Source of the DNA: Parvicella sp964387945 | GTDB lineage: Bacteria > Bacteroidota > Bacteroidia > Flavobacteriales_D > Parvicellaceae | Direction of reading: 5' to 3' | Assembly (NCBI GenBank): GCA_964387945.1 | Contig: CAYLYX010000002.1 | Span: 124,001-188,000, forward strand | Length of the DNA: 64,000 nucleotides | Shown: one piece after another, positions 55,667 through 64,000 of the stretch | How positions within the stretch are numbered: the stretch's first letter is position 1 | How the letters are laid out: the number at the start of each line of letters is the position of its first letter | Notes under the pieces: model-generated | Database searches by the model: none | Told to the model about the DNA's origin: nothing | What the model saw: the letters and a program-made list of their open reading frames with translations, nothing else | Translations under genes and position numbers: made by a program

Positions 55667-57112
55667 TTAGGATAATTGGAATTCAGGCCTTCTAAAAATC
55701 CAAAGCATGAGATTGTAGACTTGTTCTGGAACATATTGGAAGGTGAGGTCCCAAAGACCGAGGTCAAAATAGTTCTGCGGAACGGTTGCCTTCAATTCGA
55801 TAGTCGCTTGAGAATAATGTGCAGGGTCTTCCAAACCTTTCGGTATAAAATAATCCGTTATTGCTTGTGCAACTACTTCCACATCATTCGAGTTATTCGA
55901 GACATCGATGGCTAACTGACGCATATCTTCTTTATCCAAAGAAGTCAACACATAACCCACATAATCATCCAACATTTTCCAGCGTTTGGTGATGGAAGTT
56001 CCATTGATCCAGGAACGGTTTCCAGACCAACCTGAAACATCCGTTGGGCTAAACAACTGTTGCCCCTGATCTACAGTCAATACTCCCACGAGCTGCATCA
56101 CCGTAGTGTCATGCCCGTAGTTGCTCTCTTTGATCGTAGAGATTAACACATCCACCGGACTTTTAATCTGCACGCTGATGGCATCATCTTCAAAGAAGTG
56201 CTCACTCTTGAAGAGCTCCAATAGCACGGGCTCAATTTCAAAGTTGTTGGCGATAAAAGTAGTTGCCATTCCATCAATGATTGTTTGGTTTGGCAATGGA
56301 TGCACAAAATGTTTGTAGATTTTTGAGCAGATGTATTCGGCAACTTCTGTGGGTCTTTCCTGAAAGATTAAATCATGAACTCCATCAAAGTCGTAGTTCC
56401 CTGATTGCCCAAAAATGGTTTTAGAGCCCGAGTCAAAGTGCGCAGCGTTAAAGCTAATTGGAGCGCAATCTTCAGCGACATCTACATAGCCTGTCAAAGC
56501 ACGTGCTGCCTCAGTAATGTCTTGTTGTGTATAGTTGTTGTTAACCCCCAATGTAAAAAGCTCCAACAGCTCTCGAGCATAATTTTCATTCGGAAAAGCA
56601 GCATAATTTAAAACACTGTCCAAAAACTTAAGCATTGCGGGGTTTTTACCCATTTCTTTTGTAAAGTCTTGAAAGTTACCAAATGCATTTTCCTGGAGCA
56701 TTTTATGGTACTCATACATATAACTTGGACAGCGATAATCTACAAACCTCGTGACAAAATGGTTGTGCCAGAAAAGTGCAAACTTTTCTCTTACGCCATA
56801 ATCCAGCATATCAACCAGCCACTGCATATACCACTCAATATACTGATCGGTAGATTCCATCGTGAAATCACTATAATCACTATCACTCCAGTTATACCAT
56901 GAAGGCGGAGTGGGGAGTGGAGCGGTTTTAGCATCGTTAATCAGGTTGTCAACTAATTGTCCGGGAGAGAGGAGTAGTCCGGCTTGTATTTCGTTATAGT
57001 TCCCGCCAAATCCTAAACGTCTGTAGACGTGCTGTACGCGTAAACTGTTCCAGGGTTTACTCGCATCAGGAACATAAGCAGCAAGCGTTCCGCCTGCACA
57101 ATTCTGTGCCAT
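55667..57112 (-). CDS. DUF1800 family protein
   Basis: This 481-residue protein matches the DUF1800 family (HVYRRLGFGG near the start, FALFWHNHFVT, NYARELLELFTLGV, ARALTGYV, SPVDVLISTIKE). No signal peptide is visible from the ATG, as is frequent in this family, and no T9SS tail follows. It is usually encoded beside a DUF1501 protein, as here; the pair is of unknown function, possibly polymer or sulfated-glycan related. A near-match -7 (TACATTTA, minus strand, 57136-57143) is 24 bases upstream. Confidence 0.9.
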   Translation of the reverse strand: MAQNCAGGTLAAYVPDASKPWNSLRVQHVYRRLGFGGNYNEIQAGLLLSPGQLVDNLINDAKTAPLPTPPSWYNWSDSDYSDFTMESTDQYIEWYMQWLVDMLDYGVREKFALFWHNHFVTRFVDYRCPSYMYEYHKMLQENAFGNFQDFTKEMGKNPAMLKFLDSVLNYAAFPNENYARELLELFTLGVNNNYTQQDITEAARALTGYVDVAEDCAPISFNAAHFDSGSKTIFGQSGNYDFDGVHDLIFQERPTEVAEYICSKIYKHFVHPLPNQTIIDGMATTFIANNFEIEPVLLELFKSEHFFEDDAISVQIKSPVDVLISTIKESNYGHDTTVMQLVGVLTVDQGQQLFSPTDVSGWSGNRSWINGTSITKRWKMLDDYVGYVLTSLDKEDMRQLAIDVSNNSNDVEVVAQAITDYFIPKGLEDPAHYSQATIELKATVPQNYFDLGLWDLTFQYVPEQVYNLMLWIFRRPEFQLS

Positions 57113-57184
57113 ATGGTTGGTTTTAAATGAGTTACTAAATGTACTACATTTTTTGTTTTTAGCAAAGTGGGGAATGAAAAGAAG

Positions 57185-58315
57185 TTAGTCGTTTTCTAAA
57201 CGGCTGATGAATTGGGTAGGAGTCACTGCGAATTCGTGTTTAAAGAATTTGTAAAATGAAGTTTTACTTTTAAATCCAGCATCTTGAGAAATGCCTATAA
57301 TGGACATCTGCTTATGGTTGCCTTTTTCAAGCTGTTCTTTTACTTCTTTTACCCGGTATGTATTGATAAAGTTATAAAAGCTTTTGCCGTGAACCTGATT
57401 AATTAGATAGGAAGTTCGGTTAGTCGATAAGTTCAAGCTTTCTGCCAACTCGGGGAGGCTAAGGTCTGATTTCCTGAACGCTTTTGATGAGACCATATAG
57501 TCGAGAATGCGCTGGAGTTCGGCAACCTCATTTTTGTCCTCACCAATTATCTTATGCGAAGTGGGCGAGGGGAGCTGGGGAAGTAATTTGGTGGGATTGA
57601 GCATAGCTATATAGGCAATTCCGTAGATAAAAAAAGTCCAAACTACAAGCGACCAGTTGTCCAGCCAGTTGCTTTCAAACGCTGTAAAGTTTCGAAAAGT
57701 TGAAAACGAAAACTCAAGCAGAAAATAAAGGAGGAAGAACCTATAAATTCCTTTAAAGTAGCTGAGTTGTTCCAATTGGTTAGTAGAAAAGTTAACTTCA
57801 TATTGAAACTGGTATCGTCTAAACAATTTTAGGCTCGCAAGGATATAAGCCAGAATTTGAACCATCATTGCGAGAATCAACAAGTGGGTGAGTAGTCCAT
57901 ACTCTCCAGAAGCTTTATAGGATGTTAGAATGTGCACCTTTACATGGCTGTTGGCAGTTAGCAAGTTGAAATAAAGTGTTTGCATTGTTACAAAAGGAAC
58001 AAGGTGGAGCAGATCTAACCATGTGAAGCGATAGCTTGGTTCAACGTAAAACTTAGCAATAAAGAAAAGTGTAGGTGCAATGAGGTACCAGAGACCATCT
58101 GAAATGTAAATGAGGTTAGGAAAGGACTTATACAAGCTAGACAACCTAAGGCTGTGATCAAACTCAATGACCATGAAGACGAAAAGCAGAAGACAAAGCA
58201 ACAGGTTTCGGGCATGGCGGTGTGCTTTTTTCAGGAGGAATATGGCGATCAAAAACACGCTTTGAAGACATCCAAACAGGAGTAGCAGTGACCACAATGT
58301 AATTTTTAGCTCCAT
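57185..58315 (-). CDS. Membrane-anchored AraC-family regulator
   Basis: The start at 58315 is fixed by a TAnnTTTG element ending 5 bases upstream; the longer frame to 58402 would begin before the promoter. The 376-residue protein has about seven membrane helices and a C-terminal AraC HTH (LSLPELAESLNLSTNRTSYLINQV; GISQDAGFKSKTSFYKFFK; TPTQFI). It diverges from the NHL-propeller gene. The signal sensed in the membrane is unknown. Confidence 0.9.
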   Translation of the reverse strand: MELKITLWSLLLLFGCLQSVFLIAIFLLKKAHRHARNLLLCLLLFVFMVIEFDHSLRLSSLYKSFPNLIYISDGLWYLIAPTLFFIAKFYVEPSYRFTWLDLLHLVPFVTMQTLYFNLLTANSHVKVHILTSYKASGEYGLLTHLLILAMMVQILAYILASLKLFRRYQFQYEVNFSTNQLEQLSYFKGIYRFFLLYFLLEFSFSTFRNFTAFESNWLDNWSLVVWTFFIYGIAYIAMLNPTKLLPQLPSPTSHKIIGEDKNEVAELQRILDYMVSSKAFRKSDLSLPELAESLNLSTNRTSYLINQVHGKSFYNFINTYRVKEVKEQLEKGNHKQMSIIGISQDAGFKSKTSFYKFFKHEFAVTPTQFISRLEND

Positions 58316-58320
58316 ATAAA

Positions 58321-58328
58321 CAAAGTTA
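58321..58328 (-). promoter_or_regulatory. -7 element (TAACTTTG) for the AraC gene
   Basis: An exact TAnnTTTG match on the minus strand, 5 bases before the ATG. The transcript would be leaderless. Confidence 0.6.
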
Positions 58329-58426
58329 AACGATGAGTTGAAACAAAAGGTAAGCAAAGACTTCGGAAATGAGTTCTCCTCTACACAGGAGAACCACAAC
58401 ATCTATTTTTTCAAGAGGTTCTCTAC

Positions 58427-58434
58427 TATTTTTG
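58427..58434 (+). promoter_or_regulatory. -7 element (TATTTTTG) for the NHL protein gene
   Basis: An exact TAnnTTTG match on the plus strand, 14 bases before the ATG at 58449. Confidence 0.6.
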
Positions 58435-58448
58435 GAAAAACACTTCGA

Positions 58449-59558
58449 ATGATGAAACAAGTAATTAGTTTATTGAATTTTGTACTTTTCTTACCCATTT
58501 TCTTACATGCACAAGGGGTCACTACTTTTGCTAGTGTTCCTTCAAATGGTGATGTGGCTGTTGATGCCAATGGTTTTGTCTATACCGTTTCCGAAAATAC
58601 GATCATTCATAGAGTATCACCGCAGGGAGTGGTTGACGGATCGCCTTTTCTAAGCGGGGGAACTTTGATGAGAGGAACTGGATTAGCTTTTGACCCCTCC
58701 GGAGATACCCTGTATGTTACGTGCCGCCCGTTGAACGGAAATGGTTTCATTTCCAAGGTTTTGCCGGATGGTACAGACGAGGTATTTTGTAGTAACCTCT
58801 ATTACCCGGGAGATATTAGCTTTGACCCTAACGGAAACCTATATGTTACAGAGTTCAATAACAATGTAACTCAAATCTCTCCAGCGGGTACAGCAAGTAT
58901 TTACGTAAACAGCTCAGCTTTTAATACTCCAATTGGAATTGCCTGGACACCGGGAGATACTCTATATGTTTCTAGTGCTCATGATGGAAACATCTATAAG
59001 GTGATTCCTACGCAACCTACGCCTACTGTGCAGTGGTTTGCTCATGTAGATGGACTGGTTCAAAGCTGGGCATGTGGGTTTATGACCTACAGCAATGGCG
59101 CTTTGTACATTACCAACGGGGATAACATCATCCATCAAATTACGTTGGACGGAGTGGTGAGTGATTTTGCAGGAACAGGTGTTGGTGGGGGTCTTAATGG
59201 ACATGCTGATAGCTGCCAATTTCAGGCGCCTAATGGTATTGGGACTAATATGGGAGGTAATAAAATGTACATCACTGAGTATAATCAATCTCGTGTTCGT
59301 GAGATTGATGTTGGGTTTTCAATGGTTCCAAATGCTGACGTTGCGAACATAAAGCTATACCCCAATCCTGCAAGAGAAATAATAAGTATATCAGGAACGA
59401 CACCAGAGCGAGTAACGGTTTTATCCCAAATGGGAGTTCAGCTAGAAATAAAGAAACAGACCCATCAAATTAATGTAAGTGAGCTTCCCTCAGGTATTTA
59501 TTTTATTGCAATAACCTATCCGAAAGGAACTGTTTACAAGCGCTTCTTGAAGGAGTAG
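58449..59558 (+). CDS. Secreted NHL/SMP-30-like beta-propeller with T9SS tail
   Basis: The ATG at 58449 (or 58452) follows the promoter and gives a signal peptide (VISLLNFVLFLPIFLHAQG); the longer frame to 58338 is excluded. The 369-residue protein has repeated NHL-like units (LAFDPSGDTLYVT, ISFDPNGNLYVTEF, GIAWTPGDTLYVSS, NGIGTNMGGNKMYITEYNQ) and a T9SS sorting domain at the end (IKLYPNPAREII, LPSGIYFIAI, KRFLKE). It should be displayed on or released from the surface. It diverges from the membrane AraC regulator, which may control it. Confidence 0.9.
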   Translation: MMKQVISLLNFVLFLPIFLHAQGVTTFASVPSNGDVAVDANGFVYTVSENTIIHRVSPQGVVDGSPFLSGGTLMRGTGLAFDPSGDTLYVTCRPLNGNGFISKVLPDGTDEVFCSNLYYPGDISFDPNGNLYVTEFNNNVTQISPAGTASIYVNSSAFNTPIGIAWTPGDTLYVSSAHDGNIYKVIPTQPTPTVQWFAHVDGLVQSWACGFMTYSNGALYITNGDNIIHQITLDGVVSDFAGTGVGGGLNGHADSCQFQAPNGIGTNMGGNKMYITEYNQSRVREIDVGFSMVPNADVANIKLYPNPAREIISISGTTPERVTVLSQMGVQLEIKKQTHQINVSELPSGIYFIAITYPKGTVYKRFLKE

Positions 59559-59562
59559 TATG

Positions 59563-62500
59563 TTATTTTTTGTAGAGCTTATTGGCGGTGGTTAATGTCT
59601 TTATATTATATACTCCACTAGGCAAACTGCTTAAGTCAATTACTACCATTGAGTCAGACCCTGAGAGTCGTTTACTTTGGGCGGTAACGTCTTGACCCAA
59701 GCTATTGTATATTCTAATGCTACTTAGCTCCTGTTTGCTTGCCTGAATAGTTATTTGATTCTCACTAGGATTTGGAAATATGACTACGCCCATTTCCTGT
59801 TCATTGAAATTCACAGCCTGTATCGAAGAGTAATCATAGTCTCCATTAAAATCGGTTTGTTTTAAACGATAGTATGAAACTCCCTTATAAGGTGTTGGGT
59901 CCATAGCATCGTAAGTAAGCAGACTACTAGAGTTTCCAGCCCCTTTCACGATGGCTACCACCTCCCAGTCATTGGCCGACCTTGATTTTTCTACCGTAAA
60001 GAAATCATTGTTTATTTCGGATGCGGTTTGCCAGTTTAACGCTACAGCGCCATGTTTCGCAACAGCGTCAAAACTCAGCAAATCAATTGGAAGTGGGCTG
60101 GTAACATTATCAATAGTGGCTAGTGTGAAGTTTCTCTTGTTGATTTCATCAATAGCTATAACAAATGAAACGGTATTATTTCCAATATCTAATGTAGGTC
60201 CAGAAACCGTTGTTGCGTAAGACCAGGGAGAAGCACTGGTGATTATTCGATAGTCAGCACCCGCCACAGTTTCGGTTGCCGAAGCAGGATAATCATCAAG
60301 ATCAAAGGTGATTGTAATATTGCCTGGGTCAGTAGCGTTGGTTACAGAAAGCGCATACCAGACTCTGGTCCATCTCATTACTTCTGAACCGGCCAGCCCG
60401 CTCATATCAGGGTCTTCAGATTTGAGGGTTAATCCATCGGCATTGTTATGAGCAACCCATAAGCTGTCAACGCAATCATCAATGTAAGTGCCGTTGCTTA
60501 TTGTTACAGCCGAAGATGTAGCAGAAGTAGCGCCCTGCTCAATTAGAACGGGATCAGTATTGATGCCATTATCTCCAATACTCTCTGCTTCTTCATAATA
60601 GAGGTTGATACTATATTTATCGGCTAAATAACGTTCAATTTGTTCGCGCTCATCGCAGGACAACTCACGATCGTAAACGATTACCTCCATTAGCTCTCCA
60701 TCGTAGTCCCAAAGCGTTTCTGGGATAAGGTCACCGTCTGTAGACCATCCGCCAAGAATCATTCCCGTGCTGCCCGTATTTAATGTTGCTGATCCCGAAG
60801 ATTGAAGATCAACAATAGCTTCTCCATCTACAAAAAAGTCGACTTCCGTGACGTTTTGATTATCATCGGATTGTGTCGAAATAATTACAGGTGTTGCCGT
60901 TGGGACAGAGCGGTTCATGACCTTATTTCCGCTAACCCTTACAGCCAACCCGTTTGTTCCACCAGGCGCTTCCAAAGCAAGTGCATACCCTGTACCAGAT
61001 GTGTTATTGGGTGACAAACTAAACGCTGCATTTCCGTTTCCAGCCGCCAATGAGTTTGTGTTTAAAACCGTTATGACTGTTCTTCCAGTAATGCCTGAAA
61101 TAACGGAAGGACCTCTTAAATAGCTTGACCCAGCACTGAAATCAACGCCTTTAACACCGGCATTATCGGTATAAACTGGAGCTAAACCGAGGTCATTTGA
61201 TACATCGTTTCCATTGCCACTAAGGTCGCGCCAAAAAACAATTCCGTCACCTGTTTCAGCGGCATCACCCGCAGCTTCTTCAACGCCACAATCGGCTTTT
61301 AACCATAGTTGCAAGCCAGAAGAGATGTCAGCAGGAGCACCCGTTGGATACCACAAAGAACTTGCACTTTCGTCTGTGGTACCTAGTGAAAAATACAAAT
61401 CTTGTATCAACGATACATCTACAGTAAATTCAATCGCATTACCAACAATGGTTGCCCCTGAAATTAATGTTGCACCACTAAAAGTGGTTGTTGCAGAAGT
61501 CATTAAACGATAGTTGGCGGCAACGGCAGGAGATCCGCCTGTACATTCTAATCCAGAAAGGTCAAAACTCAATGTTACATCACCTGTGTTAGCATTACAT
61601 GACGAGTAATCTCCGTACCAGATTCTACTGGTTCTGCTATCAATAGTGCCTGGTACGTCAATCGTGTTTAATCCTAACGACCCATTGCTGGCCAGATAAT
61701 AAGCGTCTCCAGCGTCCGTTAGAAAACTAACATTTGTAATATCAAGACCTCCAGAAGACGCTGTAGTGACATCAGCAAATGCACCAAATCGTTTCACAAT
61801 ACCCGCAATATCGTCTTGAATGCCGTTGGAACCAGATGCCGTTTCATCAAAGAAATCTAGCGTTAATCCATACTTATCTTCTAAATAAAACTCTATTTGT
61901 TTTCTTTCAACACAGGAGATCTCTCGATCAAAAACAATAACTTCATGTAGATAACCATTGTAGTCGAAACCTGCATCTGGAACAAAACTACCACCATTGG
62001 CAAAACCTCCGGCAATAACCCCAGTATTATCAGTATTTAAAGTGGCGTCAGTCAGGCTTTGCTCTTGCGATAAAAACTGTCCATTTGCATAAAATTCGGT
62101 GGCAGAAACATTGATGCCAGCCGCTCCAGACGTTTGAATTATGGTAGGTTCGGTTGTGCTTGTTGTATAGTTCATTACTCTATTTCCACTCACTCTTAAC
62201 GCTAAGCCGTAGGTAGACCCTGGATCTTCAATAAACAAACCATATCCACTTCCCGCAGCGTTGTTAGGGGATAATGTAAATGCGCAGTTATTTGCTGAGC
62301 CTCCCACAACACTTGTTGGTTGCGCCACGATGATCATTGTTCTAGCGGTATTACCTGATAAGACAGACGGACCTCTAAGATAGGCGGATCCAGCACTAAA
62401 GTCGATTACGGGAAAACCACCAACAGAACTATAGTCTGGAGCTGATCCAATGTCGTGTACTAAGTCATTTCCTAGCCCACTTTGATCTAACCAGTTTAGT

Positions 62501-63909
62501 ATTGGGTCTCCAATTTCGGCTTCATCAGCGGCTGCTTCTTCAACTCCACAGTCAGATTTTAACCATAAAACTAAGTTGTCGTTTACTTCTCCAGGTCGGT
62601 CTAAGCTTTTAATTCCGATTGTAAAGTGATCATTATCAGCTAGGTTTATACCAGTAAAGTAAATCGTGTCATTAGAATAATCAGCAGAAACATAGGTAGT
62701 TGCATCGCTGAAGTCAGTATCGCTATTATCAACCAACAATTCGATATCGACATTTGTCAAGGCAGACCCGCAAGAACGCAGATTGGGCATGTAAAACTTT
62801 AAATCTACATCCCCTGTTTCTCCCGTTTCGGACACTCTCCAAATTCTTTCGGATCTTAAATTTATAGAAGCAGGAATGTCGTTATACGTAAGGGATGTGG
62901 GGCCTCCATCGTGCCCCCAAACCAAATAATCTCCGTCATCTAAGCTAGTAGGGTTATAAACAGAAAGTATAGATGTAGAATTCACACTCCAGGCACTGTC
63001 CTTTGAGAAACCCTGGGTTGACTCTTCTCCGATACCAGCAATATCATCTGGAAAGCCTACATGAGAATAGTAGTCGTGACTGGCAACCGGAATGGTGATT
63101 CCGTATCGAACGTTAAGATAAGATTCGATAGCATTGCGATCTGCATTAGACAACTCACTGCTAAAAACGATTATCTCTGAAATATCGCCATTGTAATCAA
63201 AAATAGCCTCTGGATCATTGTCTGCTGTGTTTGAAAATCCTCCTATGGTAGAACCCAATGCACTTGTATTTAAAGCGTTTGCCGTTACTGATAATTGTGT
63301 TGTAACTGCAGTTCCGTTAGCATAGAAATCTGTGGATGAGACATTTTCTGAAGCACCATTTTGCACAGAAATGATCGAGGGGATCGAAGTACTTGTAGTG
63401 TAGTCCATAATTCGATTTCCTGATACCCTACAAGCCAGTCCGCTGGGGATTCCTGCATCTGGAGCTTCTAAAAAAATGGAATAACCTCTACCCGCAGATT
63501 CATTCGGAGCAAGTTGGAAAGCACAGTTGGCGGTGCTATTACTTAATGAGGTTGGCTGGGTTACAATAATGACGGTTCTTGCTCCAGTACCTGAAAAAAC
63601 TGAGGAAGCCCTTAAATAGGCTGACCCTGCTGAAAAATCGACCGTATTTCTACCCGATGCGGAGTTGAATATAGGTGCAATTCCAAAGTCGTTTGAAAAA
63701 TCGTTTGAGTTTCCACTCAAATCCCTCCAAAATGCAACATTGTCTCCTTTTTCTGCGGGGTCACTCGCGGCCTCTTCAACACCGCTATCGGCTTTGAGCC
63801 ATAATTCCAAGGCAGAACTGCCATCAGTAGCTCCAACTCCTCCGGGACCAGCTTGGGAAAAGCCGTAATTAACCGTGAGAAGAACTATAAGGGGAAATAG
63901 TCTATTCAT
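59563..63909 (-). CDS. Giant secreted protein with three LamG-like modules and a T9SS tail
   Basis: The ATG at 63909 is supported by a TAnnTTTG element 27 bases upstream; the TTG at 63939 overlaps that promoter. The 1448-residue protein has a signal peptide (LFPLIVLLTVNYGFSQ). Three repeats of about 420 residues follow, each opening with a concanavalin-like LamG module (LELWLKADSGVEEAA near 30; LVLWLKSDCGVEEAA near 445; LQLWLKADCGVEEAA near 865) and carrying SYLRGPS and RVSGNK/R motifs. Modules 1 and 2 each continue into a DDIAGI-containing linker; module 3 has a diverged counterpart there. A T9SS sorting domain ends the protein (VVIFPNPSENQITIQ, LPSGVYNIKTL, NKLYKK). It is probably an adhesin or glycan-binding surface protein. 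Confidence 0.9.
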   Translation of the reverse strand: MNRLFPLIVLLTVNYGFSQAGPGGVGATDGSSALELWLKADSGVEEAASDPAEKGDNVAFWRDLSGNSNDFSNDFGIAPIFNSASGRNTVDFSAGSAYLRASSVFSGTGARTVIIVTQPTSLSNSTANCAFQLAPNESAGRGYSIFLEAPDAGIPSGLACRVSGNRIMDYTTSTSIPSIISVQNGASENVSSTDFYANGTAVTTQLSVTANALNTSALGSTIGGFSNTADNDPEAIFDYNGDISEIIVFSSELSNADRNAIESYLNVRYGITIPVASHDYYSHVGFPDDIAGIGEESTQGFSKDSAWSVNSTSILSVYNPTSLDDGDYLVWGHDGGPTSLTYNDIPASINLRSERIWRVSETGETGDVDLKFYMPNLRSCGSALTNVDIELLVDNSDTDFSDATTYVSADYSNDTIYFTGINLADNDHFTIGIKSLDRPGEVNDNLVLWLKSDCGVEEAAADEAEIGDPILNWLDQSGLGNDLVHDIGSAPDYSSVGGFPVIDFSAGSAYLRGPSVLSGNTARTMIIVAQPTSVVGGSANNCAFTLSPNNAAGSGYGLFIEDPGSTYGLALRVSGNRVMNYTTSTTEPTIIQTSGAAGINVSATEFYANGQFLSQEQSLTDATLNTDNTGVIAGGFANGGSFVPDAGFDYNGYLHEVIVFDREISCVERKQIEFYLEDKYGLTLDFFDETASGSNGIQDDIAGIVKRFGAFADVTTASSGGLDITNVSFLTDAGDAYYLASNGSLGLNTIDVPGTIDSRTSRIWYGDYSSCNANTGDVTLSFDLSGLECTGGSPAVAANYRLMTSATTTFSGATLISGATIVGNAIEFTVDVSLIQDLYFSLGTTDESASSLWYPTGAPADISSGLQLWLKADCGVEEAAGDAAETGDGIVFWRDLSGNGNDVSNDLGLAPVYTDNAGVKGVDFSAGSSYLRGPSVISGITGRTVITVLNTNSLAAGNGNAAFSLSPNNTSGTGYALALEAPGGTNGLAVRVSGNKVMNRSVPTATPVIISTQSDDNQNVTEVDFFVDGEAIVDLQSSGSATLNTGSTGMILGGWSTDGDLIPETLWDYDGELMEVIVYDRELSCDEREQIERYLADKYSINLYYEEAESIGDNGINTDPVLIEQGATSATSSAVTISNGTYIDDCVDSLWVAHNNADGLTLKSEDPDMSGLAGSEVMRWTRVWYALSVTNATDPGNITITFDLDDYPASATETVAGADYRIITSASPWSYATTVSGPTLDIGNNTVSFVIAIDEINKRNFTLATIDNVTSPLPIDLLSFDAVAKHGAVALNWQTASEINNDFFTVEKSRSANDWEVVAIVKGAGNSSSLLTYDAMDPTPYKGVSYYRLKQTDFNGDYDYSSIQAVNFNEQEMGVVIFPNPSENQITIQASKQELSSIRIYNSLGQDVTAQSKRLSGSDSMVVIDLSSLPSGVYNIKTLTTANKLYKK

Positions 63910-63936
63910 TTGGTAAAGTTCAATTGTAATATCACC

Positions 63937-63944
63937 CAAATTTA
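63937..63944 (-). promoter_or_regulatory. -7 element (TAAATTTG) for the LamG giant
   Basis: An exact TAnnTTTG match on the minus strand, 27 bases before the ATG at 63909. Beyond it to the window end I see no other gene. Confidence 0.6.
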
Positions 63945-64000
63945 GGGATTAATATTCAGTATGTTATAAACTCCCACGTTTTTCGTGTTTATGAAGTTGT

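Noticed and set aside
1..64000. CRISPR arrays, tRNAs, rRNAs, insertion sequences, phage genes
   Set aside because: None seen on either strand by reading; no direct-repeat arrays, cloverleaf signatures or transposase frames.

Overview
The window looks like a Flavobacteriia-type member of the Bacteroidota. The evidence is: six proteins end in type IX secretion (T9SS) C-terminal sorting domains; there are two TonB-dependent receptors with CarboxypepD_reg N-domains; promoters carry the Bacteroidota -7 element TAnnTTTG rather than TATAAT; Shine-Dalgarno sequences are weak; and SprB-like, LamG, PKD and choice-of-anchor modules are common. The sequence is moderately AT-rich and densely packed. No rRNA, tRNA, CRISPR array, transposase or phage gene was seen.

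Layout. 1-3847: tail of a surface-glycan or lipid type cluster (methyltransferase, B12-binding radical SAM protein, methyltransferase, glycosyltransferase). 3848-4415: intergenic region with a 53-codon minus-strand gene and a long interrupted palindrome. 4416-8609: RseP-like protease, mnmA and a SulP transporter. 8732-12311: envelope proteins, including a PKD lipoprotein and barrel-protein pair flanked by 50-bp direct repeats of the 3' end of a phosphatase gene. 12382-17287: TPR-SpoIIE phosphatase, hutH and a T9SS cargo protein. 17341-24665: a carboxypeptidase-regulatory-domain protein, a GH16 glucanase, a TonB receptor and a large choice-of-anchor I protein. 24753-34839: nine tightly packed minus-strand genes joining a MORN protein, a PAS histidine kinase and a LytTR regulator to coaX and lptC. 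35211-37656: rpiB, an M28 peptidase and idi. 37713-40280: three tandem related lipoproteins. 40373-43809: a TonB receptor and a membrane LytTR regulator. 43856-49459: gpsA, then a minus-strand operon containing ybeY and mnmG, with mnmG bracketed by two parS-like sites. 49500-53886: a secreted CxxCH protein, a stand-alone homocysteine methyltransferase module, a HEAT-like protein and a 7TM-DISM/LuxR sensor-regulator. 54031-57112: a DUF1800/DUF1501 pair. 57185-63909: a membrane AraC regulator, an NHL-propeller T9SS protein and a three-module LamG giant.

Together the genes describe a cell investing heavily in its envelope: outer-membrane import (TonB receptors), surface export (T9SS cargo), LPS export (LptC), regulated proteolysis (RseP) and several membrane-anchored regulators. 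Core housekeeping genes are scattered between (mnmA, mnmG, ybeY, coaX, rpiB, idi, gpsA). The two parS-like palindromes suggest, but do not prove, that this part of the chromosome lies near the replication origin.

The most unusual observations are the parS pair, the direct-repeat-flanked PKD module with a displaced gene end, a vestigial T9SS tail after a terminator, an orphan family of duplicated-domain lipoproteins, a jelly-roll-like insertion inside a choice-of-anchor I propeller, and an lptC whose signal peptide begins upstream of any ordinary start codon.
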